From NCBI GenBank assembly GCA_037576215.1, contig JBANDB010000006.1:3038001-3102000 (forward strand): 64,000 bases of DNA, given 5' to 3'. The translations under genes and the position numbers were made by a program. Origin of the DNA: Armillaria gallica. Its lineage: Eukaryota; Basidiomycota; Agaricomycetes; Agaricales; Physalacriaceae. Below are positions 11,100-22,194 of this stretch, piece by piece. The notes beneath the pieces were generated by a model. It saw only the letters and a program-made list of their open reading frames with translations. It ran no database searches and was not told where the DNA came from. Position 1 is the first letter of the stretch, and each line of letters starts with the position of its first letter.

Positions 11100-12978
11100 T
11101 TACTGCCCAAAGCTGAATCCACCTTGGGGCGCTGCGACATCTGAGTGGAACTAGAAACAAGTCAGCGACGGATAACGTAGCAAAGAAAGTAGTACTCACA
11201 GCAAAAGCGCCAGTCTGGTCCACATTGGTAGGGGCGATAGATGCCTCCTCCTCCTCATCAGGGAAGTACTTATCCATCATGTTGAACGCCTTCTTGTAAA
11301 TCTCCAAGTTGTCGTGCTGTTGGAGGTTATGAATCGTGATCATACCACCTGCCTCTTCAACATATATAGCGTATTGGTTCACTCCTCCAGGTCCAGCCGC
11401 ATTCTTATCCATCTCACCAATCTTCAAGATGTTGTCTAGTCCATCGAGCGCGACCTGGATGATCTTGTTGTCCATCATCGTGAGCAGGTCACAAAGGGGC
11501 TTGATGCATCCCTGCGTAACGAGATAACGGATCTGCGCTGGCTCCTGCAGGCCACCGGATGTCGCATTTGAAATTGCCCAGCACGCCTCCTTGCGCGTCT
11601 TGAAGTCCGCGTTCTGGAGGATGTTGATGAGCGGTGGGATGATGTTGGCATCGATAACACTCTGGATCTGGGGAGGGGAGCCTGCGGTGATGTTGGAGAT
11701 TGTCCAGCAGGCTTCCTTCCGGATGCCGTCCTTGGCGACGAGAGGAGCGACAAGAGAGCGGGAAGAGCTCCCGAAGCGATGACGACCTGAGTCTGGAGAT
11801 CATCGCCCGTGACGATGTTTCCAACCGAACGGAGAGCAGGAGTCTGAACGGAAGTAGAGCCGTGCATGAGCAGATCGACGAGGCGCCTGCAGACTCCAGA
11901 CTCGATAACAGCCTGAATCTTGTCGTTGGATCCATCGGATAGGTACGAGATTGCCCAGCACGCGTCAATGAGAATTTCATCATCCAGTGAGTAGATGAGT
12001 TTTGTCAAAATCGTCAGGGCGGGAGAAATCTAACAAAAGGTTAAAAATATGCCGTCAAGTTGAGTAGTTAGCATACCAATTCCCAATCAGGCTGGGGAGA
12101 TTTGCCTCGGCAGAAGTTGCTCAAGGTCCAAGTGGCATTACGGAGCATACTGAGCTTGTGCTGCTCACTCAACAAGGCCAACAAGGGCCTCAAAGCTCCT
12201 GCTTGAAGGACATAGTCTCGACATTGAGGGCTGTCACCGGCAATGTTGCCAAGGGCCCACACGGCTTGCTCGCGCACATCATGAACCGGTGATGACAACA
12301 GATTGATAAACTCTGGAACGGCTTGGGCACCAATAACGACTTGAGTGTGCTCCGCAGTTCCCGAGGCGATGTTGGTCAGGGCCCAAGCAGCTTCGAACTA
12401 CAGATACGAAGGCAAGATGAGCGTCAGGAGGCGACAAGAAGAGAACGATAGGCATACTTGAAGCATCGACGATCCGGTACGCAAAAACTCAACAAACCGT
12501 GGAACAACGCCGCATTCAATGACGCGTTCGATGGGAGGATTTTTCTCTTTGGAGAGCAATTTGCGGAACCTGGTCGTCGCGTCCAATTGCTTGTCAGCAT
12601 CGTTGGAGAAGACGGCAGACATAAGGTCATCGGCGGTCTATTCATGGTAGATATAAGCGAAAAGACGAGTTTCCAAGTGGATGATAGCTGTACGTACCTC
12701 AGGATCCCAGGTTCCAGTGGAGACTTCCTCATCCGAGTCTGCGCCTGTTGAAGGCACAAAATTCCTTCGCTTGGAGATATTTTCCTCTCGCTTCTGTCGC
12801 CGGATCTCGACCTGCTGCTCTTCACGACGGCGTCTAAGGTCGTCCTGTTTAAGGGCACCTTTTGCCTTGTAGGCTGCGACGGTGGAAGCGCGTCAGAAGA
12901 CGAGAAATTTTCGCAGAAAAGAGCAGGAAACTGACCATCTCGACGAGCCTTCATCGTACGGGACTCTGTGCTATCCAT
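11100..12978 (-). CDS. SRP1: Importin alpha (karyopherin alpha; one-base frame break)
   Basis: Adaptor that binds classical nuclear localisation signals and hands cargo to importin beta. Exons from high to low: 12936-12978, 12698-12873, 12458-12637, 12077-12397, 11200-12029 and 11100-11150. The N terminus holds the basic IBB domain (R/K-rich, residues ~10-55). About ten armadillo repeats follow with the conserved WALTNIASG and WALGNIAGD cargo-site motifs, then an acidic C terminus (DEEEEA). In the fifth exon the frame breaks at about 11734-11735: the reading changes from LLSLLSS to [10 protein letters not shown] one nucleotide out, and that exon is 830 nt instead of 831. This gene should be essential, so sequence error is likely. 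Confidence 0.93.
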
Positions 12979-13173
12979 CGCTGCGAGTACAAGTAAAATG
13001 TGGCAGGAGATAAAGGTGGGGAAGGTGCAAATACAAGCCTCGAAAGCGGTCTTTGAGTGACTCGGGGCGCGTGACTAGTCACGCTCGTTTCATTGCTTTT
13101 TTATTTTCTGTTCTGTTCTTTCTGGTTCCACAGTCATTGTCGTTGCAAGGCCCGTTATCATTGTATTCTAATT

Positions 13174-14302
13174 TTACAGCTGCCGTGTAGGGTTTCCATC
13201 TAAAAACTTCTCAATGTTTTCCACTGTTTGTGCCCAGAATGTCTACGTCCTTTGTTCAATACGAGTATATAGAACAGTTAACGCTTTGACTGACCTTGTA
13301 ATTCGTGTCATTGACGTATCCATTGTGTGGGCTCAGAGTCACGTTTTTCAACGTTCGAAGCGGATGGTCCAGAGGCAGCGGCTCGACGTCGTACACATCC
13401 AGCCCAGCGCCTGCTATCCTGTTATTTCTGAGGGTATCGACCAATGCCTCTTCCTGTACAAGTGGGCCCCGCGATGTATTGATAAGAAACGACGTGGGCT
13501 TCATTACTGCCAGATCGGCAGGTCCAATCATGCCTCGAGTGCTTGGCGCCAGGACCATGTGCACAGAAACAATGTCACTTTCCTTGAACAGAGCTTCTTT
13601 CGAGCTAGCAAACTCAACCCCGGCCTCCTTCGCTCGCTCCTCTGTTAAATTCGGAGACCAGCCTAGAACTCTCATCTTGAAGGCCTTTGCAATCTATGCA
13701 TTTTGGTCAATATTAATAACGTACTCCGGCCGGGATTATTCCTTACCAGAGCAGTTTCAGCACCGAGTTTTCCGACTCCAACAAGTCCCAGAGTTCTGCC
13801 TTCCAGGCCGAATGGGATCACTGTTTGCCACTGTGGATTCTTGCTTTTCACGTTGCTGTCTTCAATGGCTATATATCGAGCCACTGCCAGGATAAGCGCC
13901 CAGATATGCTCTATGGTCGAGTTCCCAGCTGATTGGGTCCCTGATACCGGAATGCCTTTTGACTTTGCAAACTCCGTATCAATGCTTCTGTTCCCCATTC
14001 CAGTGGTGGATATTAACCTATCAGATTCAAACTCGTCAGCACTGCGGTAGCTCGATATCTGGTACCCACTTCAGGTTTGGAAGCCTCTTTATGATAGCCT
14101 CGGGAAACTTGGTTCTTTCCCTCATCGTACAGATTATGTCGTACGGCTGCAGACGTGTCACCAGTTCCTCCTCGTCCGATATGGCATCGACGAAGACATC
14201 GATGACGACTCCTCTTTCCTTTAGACTTGACCAATCGGCACTTTTCAGAGCAACCTGCTGATAATCGTCGAGAACAACAACACGGATGGGAGATTGCGAC
14301 AT
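13174..14302 (-). CDS. D-isomer-specific 2-hydroxyacid dehydrogenase (NAD-binding)
   Basis: Four exons (14070-14302, 13747-14017, 13295-13693, 13174-13242) give 323 aa. The Rossmann motif GLVGVGKLG lies near residue 155. The catalytic set is visible: Arg in NTSRGPL, Glu in DVEPLP and His in SPHNGY. Such enzymes reduce 2-keto acids to D-2-hydroxy acids with NAD(P)H, and the substrate cannot be read from sequence. I chose the ATG at 14302, just before IRVVVLDDYQ; an in-frame ATG at 14341 would add 13 residues. It lies 87 bp downstream of the end of RPN2 on the same strand. Confidence 0.88.
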
Positions 14303-14389
14303 GGTTGTACAACCACTGCTGACATAATTTACGAAGCTCATTACAGCGCATGATGATTAAAAATACGGTCTTCTACGATCAATCCATTC

Positions 14390-17300
14390 TCACGTATCAT
14401 TGTCAAAGGGATACTGTACGGAGATGATCAGAAATCGATAACAGGCGATCACAAGGCAAACTCACCTCGAACGATTCTGGTGGATCTGATTCTGGAGCAC
14501 TCTCATCTAGCGCGATATGACGACCTGTGGGTACTGCACCAACCGCGTCACCGTTACCCACTGCAGGTACGGCTTCAGCAGGAGCAGCCTCCACGGGAGG
14601 TTCAAGGTCGATGAACTCGCCCTCCTCATCTGGCCGCAGATCGGTTAGCAGAAGGATCCCGCCACCGCCTGAATAGGAATTGACGCCAGAGCTCGGTACT
14701 TTGCCTCCCTTTCCAGCTTTGACCGTCTTGGAAGAAACAGCTCTTACCGGCTGGTATCGCCCGTCGCCTGGGAAAGTTATGTATGAAAGTTGTGCGGGGG
14801 TAACACGCGAGAAATTGGGCAACATCTCAGAAGATGGCTCCGATTTTCGCGATTTCGTAGTGGTCGCGGTCGTGGGTGTGGGCGTGACAGTGGGTTGTGT
14901 TGAGGTTTTGCTGTCATCTGCAAGATTGGACATTGAACCGTTTATAGGAGAGATATCGCCGCCTTTGGCAGGCGACTCCTCTGTTTTCATTTCAACATCT
15001 CCATCACCTTCCTTCTTCGTTTCATCCTATAGGGCAGTCAGTCTCTGGCATGAGATGTCTCAACAATAGGACCCACGGTCTCCATCGCATCACCCTCAGC
15101 AGCAGCTTTCCTCTTTTCTCGTGCCTTCACTTTGGCGGTCGTGGACAGGACGGCCGTCGCAACTTTAGCGGCTGCCTCTTTCTTCGGCGGTTTCGCTGCT
15201 GCGGGATAAGCGAACAGGCTTGGCCGGGCATTCGACACAAACTCGAATTTCGGCACCTGGGAAAAATGTTGGTGCGGTCCAGAGAAACAAACAAACAGCA
15301 GCTCACCTTAAGATCAGCATTGAGACCAATGATACCAGTAGGTTCAAAGGCCAAGCAAGCACAATGAGCTAATGGATACCAGTACCAGAATTGACAGAAC
15401 ATGACCATGCCAACAATCGCGTTAGTGTTCCGGCTTCCTGCACGACTCAGTAAACTGATAGTAACGTTCCTGCCACCAGCGTCGATGAGTCCCTGGCCAA
15501 TAGCAGCACCAAATCGTGCGACAGGGTCCTCGTGCTTGTCAGAAACCACTTTCGTGTACAACGAACGAGTGGACGCAAGAGATGGCGACGACGCATCCGA
15601 TTGTTCTACAAGGATCATGCCTAGAGCGATAAACGCGCCTTGTCGAACGAAATCTACGCTATCCCGTGTCATAGGTTCCAAAATCTCGACAGCGTCCTAA
15701 TAATTGTAAGTCAACTCATGTTCAGTGGAATCAAATGAGATACTGACTTGAAGCCCGGTTCCTGCGCAAGCAATTCCCAACGCAAGAGTAGCACCACAAC
15801 GGACGTGGGGGTTGTAGCTTTCACTCAATAGTTGCACGATTCGAGGCACCTGGCCGGGGTTTTTGAATAAAAGGAAAGCGAGGGACGTTACAGCTGCTCT
15901 TCGAACATCGTCGGAGACATCTGACACGGCGATGTGAAGTAAACGGCGGACTGCATCATTGTTCGCCGTTCCGGCGTAGGCAAGGGCCAAAGTGTATACA
16001 CCTCCGTAACGAAGAATGGGGTCCTACAAGACAGTAAGTATGGGTTTAGGCAGAAGGAAACGGGGCTCACCTTCTCCGCCAGGAGTAATTTGATTGTACT
16101 ATCAGCTTCTTCCTGACGACCATAATAAACAAAGGCGACGCCGATTGCGAGACCACGAATAATCTTCTCGTGGTGCGTCTCCCGTGCGTAGGTGAGCATT
16201 TCGGAGACCGGGTCCGCAGCTGCCGTGCCCAACATGATCAACCCCATCGCGTATCCTGAAGCCTCTCCAGCAACCGCCGAATCCATAAACAAGACAGACT
16301 TGAGGTCCTCGAAAGTTTCTGCGTTCTTAGATCCCATTGCCGCAATACCGAGACCGAGCGCGGCACCATGTTGCACAACTTCACCCTGAGCGGAGCGCAG
16401 GGTCTCGCGAAGGTAATCGGTAACCGAGCTTCCGCACCCTGCACTGATCAGTCCCAAAGCATACAGTGCACCGCCTTCAGAGTATGCAGCTCCCTGCATT
16501 GTGCTCTCGCCTCCGCCTTGAGGTAGGTATGGACCAAGGATCGTCATTCCCTGTTCAAAGTAACCTTTGTGGATGACGCCAAGGCCTGCTGTCGCGGAAA
16601 ATTTGGACCAATTTGACGCCAACCCTAGCCACTCCAAGTTCTCCCGCAGGAAAAGATCTGACGTTGTACCAGCGTGCATGAATGCGTTCTGCAAGGTGAG
16701 CGCAGTGTGATATATCGAAGAGCGTGACTCCAGGACGTCTTTGGTGTTCTTCAGTATCAGTAAATCCACCTTGTTGTTTCGCTTCAAGAATTCGAGATAT
16801 ATCTTAACGGATTCTTGGCCGGTTAGTATACTTCGTATCTTGTCAAAAATCTCCTTCGATTCCTGCACTTATTATTAGCTGTCAGGATCACGAGACGACT
16901 TTGGTAACGCACAAATTGGCCCTCGGGAAGATCACTCCGTACGCTGTCCAGGTAGTCGCGCGCACCTCCTTCCACTAGGTCGAAAGCCAACTGGTACGCC
17001 ATGAGTTTATTTGACGGCACCATTGACTTGAAAAGCGGTATGGTCAGACCGGAGTCACCAAGCGTGATAAGAAGCCGTGTCAAGATGTGTACGTGGGATC
17101 CGTCGGTAGAAGATTGGGGGAATAGAGGGAAAGGAACCGCAAGACTTGGTCCCGGTACGAGAGCGAAAATCCGGTATCCAGGGCTGCCTCCATCGCATAT
17201 GACAACAAGGAAACATCATTTGTGTGCTTGTATATGTGCTCGATGACGTCGAGGCGACGTGATTCGAGGGCAATACCGATGGCCTGTAAAATCATGAAGT

Positions 17301-17906
17301 GGATGCATCGAAAGTGTCGGGTTCAAACCCACCTGTTTGAATTCTCCATCCTCGATACAGCGACTGAATATGCCTTCAATGATATCCTGCAGCCGGGGAT
17401 CAATCTTCTCGGGTTTGCTAGTGCTCTGTTCTTCGGTGCGTAGCTGTATGTAACGGTCAATGGCTTTGGCTAAAGAAACAATCAGTCAACGTTTGACGAG
17501 TCGAGTGGCATGTACTCACAAACAACCGTCTCGACATATTCTTCAGAGCCTTGTGAACGAGCTTCACTTTCGAACGCGTTGTTTCCAGCACCGAGTGCAA
17601 ACGAGAGGGATTCGTCATATTCTCCAAGGAAGTAATAGACTTTGCTGGCAAGGAGGGCGGCAGAAGCGCGTGCGTCTTTAGGAAGGTCGTCGCTTTCGTA
17701 TAGAGACTCACTATGGAATATATGAGAATACAGCAAGACAAGCAATAACAGTGTACGAACATCAGTGCAATGTGCTCCGAGATTTCAGCCCAAAAACGGG
17801 GAACCAAAGGATTGAGCGCCTTGAGAGCATGTTGCTTGAATACAGCATCTGGCTCTGAGAGCAAGGCAAGGACGCCAGCAGCAGACGATTGAGAGCGCAC
17901 GACCAT
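14390..17906 (-). CDS. RPN2: 26S proteasome regulatory subunit Rpn2 (one-base frame break)
   Basis: Largest non-ATPase subunit of the proteasome base, a scaffold for ubiquitin receptors. Ten exons: 17761-17906, 17520-17710, 17333-17469, 16913-17283, 16071-16862, 15748-16023, 15307-15696, 15077-15256, 14466-15026 and 14390-14413; about 1022 aa. The centre has proteasome/cyclosome repeats ([18 protein letters not shown]). After that comes a Lys/Ala-rich insertion, and the end is FEYPFDND, matching the family's short C-terminal peptide. The last exon is only 24 nt. In exon 4 the frame breaks at the AAA run 17130-17132 (plus strand): reading resumes as [10 protein letters not shown] after one added base, and the exon is 371 nt instead of 372. 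It shares a 141-bp spacer with COX13. Confidence 0.94.
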
Positions 17907-18047
17907 GAGAAAACGCAACGAAGCAGGAGTGAAGTCGAAAAGGTGACGCGTCCGTGTCTAGCCAAATCCAGACGGCTCCGGATCCAAATAGGTGTAAATA
18001 GAGGTGCTATTCCGGGATATTCCTGAGCTCTGTTATTGCCGTCCGTC
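17907..18047. promoter_or_regulatory. Divergent promoter RPN2 / COX13
   Basis: Only 141 bp separate two start codons pointing away from each other, so both promoters must lie in this spacer. I see no clear TATA box. Confidence 0.6.
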
Positions 18048-18651
18048 ATGTCTTTTCTCGCCCGTAACGCTTTCCGCGCCGTTTTGCGCCCCCGCTACCG
18101 CGGATACTCTACCGTTATTGAGGAGTATACCTCTGAGCTTGTTCCCAACACCAAGAGCCCTTTCCTTGCCGAGTTGCAGGCAGTTGAGCATCACGGTGCA
18201 GGTGTGTACCCTGTTATCTGCCCACTTTTTTGTCTTATGGTTCTCTGGTAGAAACCGGTGACCTCTGGAGAAAGATCAGGTATGATTGGCTTGTTTTATG
18301 ACCTTTCTATGTGCTCAAGGCCCACAGCTACTACGTCTGCCTCCCTGCCAGTCCGTACATCCTGCTTTGTCTTTTTGTCAGTTGCTGATGGCCATCTAGT
18401 CGCTGCATGCAGTGCTTGGGTATACAAGCTTGAAGTTGCCCATGAGGAGCATTTGGACCACCTTAGGCACGAGAATGACGGCAAACTCCCTGAGCCCCCT
18501 GCCTATGAGTACTTGAACCGTCGCGTTAGGCCTTATCCCTGGGGACCCAACACTCTGTTCTTCAACGCTTCAGTAAGTCGCCGCCTTTTTACATCGCGCG
18601 TTTGGATCCAATATCGTTCTCTAGGTCAACAAGGACATGTCCGAAGAGTAG
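18048..18651 (+). CDS. COX13: Cytochrome c oxidase subunit VIa, mitochondrial
   Basis: Nuclear-encoded subunit of respiratory complex IV in the inner membrane. Five exons (18048-18201, 18252-18279, 18328-18350, 18400-18572, 18625-18651) give 134 aa. The start is an Arg-rich mitochondrial presequence (MSFLARNAFRAVLRPRYRGY). Then come ETGDLWRKIS, a single membrane span and the family end YPWGPNTLFFN. The third exon is 23 nt. All phases close. Confidence 0.93.
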
Positions 18652-18888
18652 ACTCTTACAACATAATGTTGCATATTGCATGCGAATCAATTTGAATTTG
18701 TCGAGACCTTATAGACCTTATTGGCACCATCTAAGCTTTCCTGGTTACAAGTTTCAAATTTTTAAAGTGTGCAAGTACTATATCGGTGTGTATGGGATTG
18801 CATATGTACTGAAAGTCCAGAAAAACACTTCTGTCATCTTAGGGAGAGTCCATTGTAACTACGATGAGTCCGTGAAAACTTTTGGTAT

Positions 18889-19640
18889 CTAAAAGAATGT
18901 GGCCCAAGCACCCGTGAGGAGCCCCGCTGTGACGGTTGTGAGCCCCACGAGCACTGAAGAAGACACAGAATGGCCAGCAATAGCCGCATTGAATGCGGAC
19001 GACGAAGCTGAGGCGGCAGCAGAAGAACCAGAAGCAGCGGCGGAACTTGACCGTGCTGAGCTGGAGGCGGCGCGCGATGCTAAAAGGAACAAGCGCATCA
19101 GCATGGTTGGCAAATTCAAACACAAGCTACTCACATGAACCTGTAGCCTGGCTCACAACCGACGAAGCTGCAGACAGTGCTGACGCGGTGTTACTGATAC
19201 CAGCCCCAGAGAGTGCGCTGGCAGCCGCGGATGACAACCCGCTTATGTTAGTCGTGAGTCCTGTTGCTGCCGAAATGAGACTAGAGACTGAACACAGCTG
19301 GTCAGTAGCTTTCCTTCATCTATAACGACGGAGCTTACCATCGGCCGTTCCGCCAGAGGCCAGCGAGGCTGCAGCGGAGGTGATTTCTGAGGCCACGGCG
19401 GTGTCTGTACCCGCCTGGGTGTCGGTGGCTAGAGCGGTAGCGGTGCCAGCGACGGCAGTATCAGTGCCAGCGACAGCAGTGTCTGTCCCGACGACTGTGT
19501 CGGTTGCGACAGCGGTCGTATCTGTGACATTTCAGCTGCATGCTCCGAAGAACGCAAGAGCGGGACTGACCTTGGCGCCTCACGTTGGCGGCATAGGCAG
19601 AGGCAGAGAGAAAGAGAACACAGGGAACATAAAACAACAT
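18889..19640 (-). CDS. Secreted Ser/Thr/Ala-rich protein, probably GPI-anchored (copy A)
   Basis: Four exons (19571-19640, 19339-19521, 19135-19287, 18889-19079), all joined in phase 1, give 198 aa. The signal peptide ends in AYA and is followed by NVRRQ, a possible Kex2-type dibasic site. The second exon encodes GTDTAVA-type repeats. The remainder is Ser/Ala-rich, and the C terminus is a small-residue site plus hydrophobic tail (VLVGLTTVTAGLLTGAWA), typical of a GPI signal. Such proteins are usually heavily O-mannosylated cell-wall components. A TATATATA run near 19725 lies about 85 bp upstream. It shares signal-exon layout, phase and a 153-nt exon with the neighbour at 19921-20905, so I infer a tandem pair. 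No family name recognised. Confidence 0.75.
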
Positions 19641-19920
19641 GGTGGAATAAGAAAGAACGAAGACGAAGGTGAGGTGAGGTTAAAAGAAAGAGAGGAACTG
19701 TGGATGGAGCACGTCTTTGGATCATATATATAGCATTCATGGTTTCGAGGTCGCTTCTAGGGTGAAACCTGGTTCTTCAATTGCCAAAAGATGCTGTGAT
19801 TGGACAGGCTTGGGATGACCGCGCAGTTCGACATGGTGACGGAGAATTCATTGGAGCATCACTGCCCGCAATGGGTTTTAAAATAGATTGCACCCTTAAT
19901 AAATAGGAATGACATCATGA

Positions 19921-20905
19921 TCAAATGGTAAGTACTGCACCGACAAGTGTACCGCCTGCAACTGCGAGCAGCCCCGCGAGTAGCGGCGCATTCAAAGTGA
20001 ACATTCCGACAGCTGCATTATTCGATGCTGCCGCGGAAACTGCCGATGTAAGGACAGTATATTCGGACCCTGCGAACGATGTAACACGTCCAGCTCCAGA
20101 CTCCGGGTGACCGCTTCTCCCCCCTGCTCGTCACGACAGTAAACGCCGATGCACCGATGCCTAGTAAACGTCGTAAGCATACAGAATCGAATATACATCA
20201 GAAATACTGACTGGTGACTTCGGTGAACACAGAACCTGCAGCCGAGGTAAGAGCGGTATACTCCGAGCCAGCAAAGGAGGTGATCACGCCTGCACCGGAT
20301 TGCGCAAGAGTGATCGCTTCGCCCCCCTCACTGGTGACGACAGTGAATGCCGATCCAGCAGCCGCTAAATGGAAGCGATGAGCACATAATCTTGGCAGAC
20401 TCGCAAGAAACACTGACAGGTGACCTGTGTAAAAACAGAGCCTGCCCCCGAAGCAAGGACGGTATATTCAGAACCAGCAAAGGACGTTACTTTACCCGCT
20501 CCAGACGTCGCAAGGGTAAAGCCTTCTCCGCCTGCACTGGTAACGATGGTAAACACCGACCCAGCCACAGCTACACGCGAAACATGACTCAGAATATTAA
20601 AAGCGCATAAAAAAGCATGCACTTACATGTTACTTCCGTCGCAATGCCTGCAGCACCCGCAGTTGCATCGCTAAAAACCGACGCAGCTAACAATTGAAAT
20701 TATATTTACTTTAAGACTCTACTGCGTATGCGTATGCAATTACCTGCAGAAGTTAGGGAGTCGATAGCGCTGCCAACTGGGGAATTGAATTTGAATATTA
20801 TCAGAAGAATGGAGCGAGGGGGAACTTACCTTGTCGTTTTTCTTCGAGCTCCGGAGCAGCATACACCGTAGAAGCGAACAGGGAGAAGACGAAAAAGTGG
20901 AGCAT
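19921..20905 (-). CDS. Secreted repeat protein with duplicated exons, GPI-type tail (copy B, frame broken)
   Basis: Six exons: 20830-20905, 20744-20776, 20627-20686, 20418-20570, 20212-20364 and 19921-20160, all with phase-1 junctions. The signal peptide ends in VYA, followed by PELEEKRQ (dibasic site). Exons 4 and 5 are both 153 nt, encode ungapped copies of one 51-residue repeat (FTxVTSxGGE...SGAGxxTSFAGSEYT), and match at 38 of 51 residues by my count. Exon 6 begins with a third copy and ends in a hydrophobic GPI-like tail (PLLAGLLAVAGGTLVGAV). Inside this third copy the frame is lost twice; alignment with the other copies suggests one missing base near 20133 and four near 20106-20110. As read, translation stops near 20018 and loses the anchor signal. 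It is either a decaying gene or a sequence error. Confidence 0.72.
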
Positions 20906-21061
20906 GACGCGGGTCGTTATGCAGAACGGGACTCGCGTTGCAAGACTTTATACCATTGAGACCAGGGACCCAGGGTTCCGTCTGAAGCCGTCATAGCACA
21001 GCCCCCTCGCGGCCACTGATGCCCATCAGCTGCTGACCATTCATCTATTACACGCACCACC
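20906..21061. promoter_or_regulatory. Divergent promoter between secreted protein B and RPE
   Basis: 156 bp between opposite start codons. A TATAAA on the minus strand (plus coordinates 20947-20952) lies about 42 bp upstream of the secreted protein start. No TATA faces the epimerase. Confidence 0.55.
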
Positions 21062-22123
21062 ATGCCTCGCGCCATAATTTCACCTTCCGTCCTTGCCTCC
21101 GACTTTGGCCAGCTCACCGCAGAATGCAAGCGAATGATCAAGGGAGGCGCTGAATGGCTGCACATGGGTCCGTTCCCTCGACACTGACAGTCATTTATCT
21201 TCCTTATCAACGTTCCCAGACGTCATGGACGGGTAGGGCCTCGCATCAGCGAAATTTACAACTCATCCGTGTTTCACAGCCATTTTGTGCCGAATATCAC
21301 GATGGGTAATTGCTGTATCTGCTGTATATCGCGTCCGGACCTCAATGCTGCTGTATAGGCGCGCCGATCCTCTCGTGTGTGTCCAAGGGGGTTCCAGGAA
21401 TCTTCATGGATTGCCATATGATGGTCGCAGAACCGGAAAAGGTAAACTTGTCTCTATTTTTGCAGCCTTGGTGCTGAGGTTAGCAGTGGGTTAACGACAT
21501 TGCGGACGCTGGCGGTGCGCTATATTGTTTCCACCTCGAGGCAACGAGTGCGTGATCCACGGTTGCCTAACGGACATTCATAACTCGAGTCCAGCCGATC
21601 CTCTTTCGCTTATCAGGACTATTCGTGGCCGTAACATGAAAGCGGGCGTTGCGATCTCCCCGGATACGCCATCCACAGCTATAACGGACGAGATTGCAAA
21701 TGCTGCTGACATGCTGCTCGTCATGACTGTCTACCCAGGTTAGTTTGCTCCCAATGGACCGTGACGGAGTTGATGTTGTTGCAGGCCGTGGTGGACAGAA
21801 ATTCCTCGACCGCTGTGTTCCCAAGGTTGCTGAGCTTCGCGCTCGGTTCCCTGAGAAAGATATCGAGGTCGACGGAGGTGTCGGCCCGTCGACAATCGGC
21901 GTCTGTGCACATGCAGGTCAGTACCGCGTATTTTTACCCAGCCCAACTTTTTCGACTTGCCTGTAGGCAGCAACGTCATCGTAGCCGGACTGCCATCTTC
22001 GGTGCCTCCGATCCCGAGGGCGTTATCGCGCAGCTCAAGGCTGCGGTTCAACACAGCACAGGCAGCAGCCAGATCGTAATAGTATACATAATCGTGAAGA
22101 ATAAATTACACAAATATACGTAG
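21062..22123 (+). CDS. RPE1: Ribulose-phosphate 3-epimerase (one-base frame break)
   Basis: Interconverts ribulose 5-phosphate and xylulose 5-phosphate in the pentose phosphate pathway. Eight exons: 21062-21167, 21220-21232, 21280-21305, 21359-21441, 21487-21547, 21595-21738, 21785-21916 and 21967-22123. The TIM-barrel motifs are intact: ISPSVLASDF, HMDVMDGHFVPNIT (the metal-binding His/Asp pair), VYPGRGGQ and VDGGVG. In exon 8 the phosphate-binding loop should read VAGTAIFGA, but one A is missing near 21989; the exon sum is 722 nt, one short. Restored, the protein is about 240 aa, with an unusual Ile/Val/Lys-rich tail, so the true stop is less certain. Exon 2 is 13 nt. Confidence 0.92.
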
Positions 22124-22194
22124 AAAATAAATCGTGAAATAAGGGTATGTCGTCCCGTAGATGTCGTGGTATCTATGTCATCCGTCAGCCTTCT

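Noticed and set aside
17316..17334. tRNA-like T-arm (ggttcaaacc) inside an RPN2 intron
   Set aside because: No matching acceptor stem, D-arm or anticodon arm around it.
19429..19740. 103-codon minus-strand frame covering the start of secreted protein A
   Set aside because: It runs through a spliced signal-peptide exon and intron in the wrong frame; the phase-1 exon model gives a signal peptide and GTDTAVA repeats.
18889..20905. Merging the two secreted proteins into one long gene
   Set aside because: Each has its own signal peptide, TATA-like element and hydrophobic C-terminal tail.
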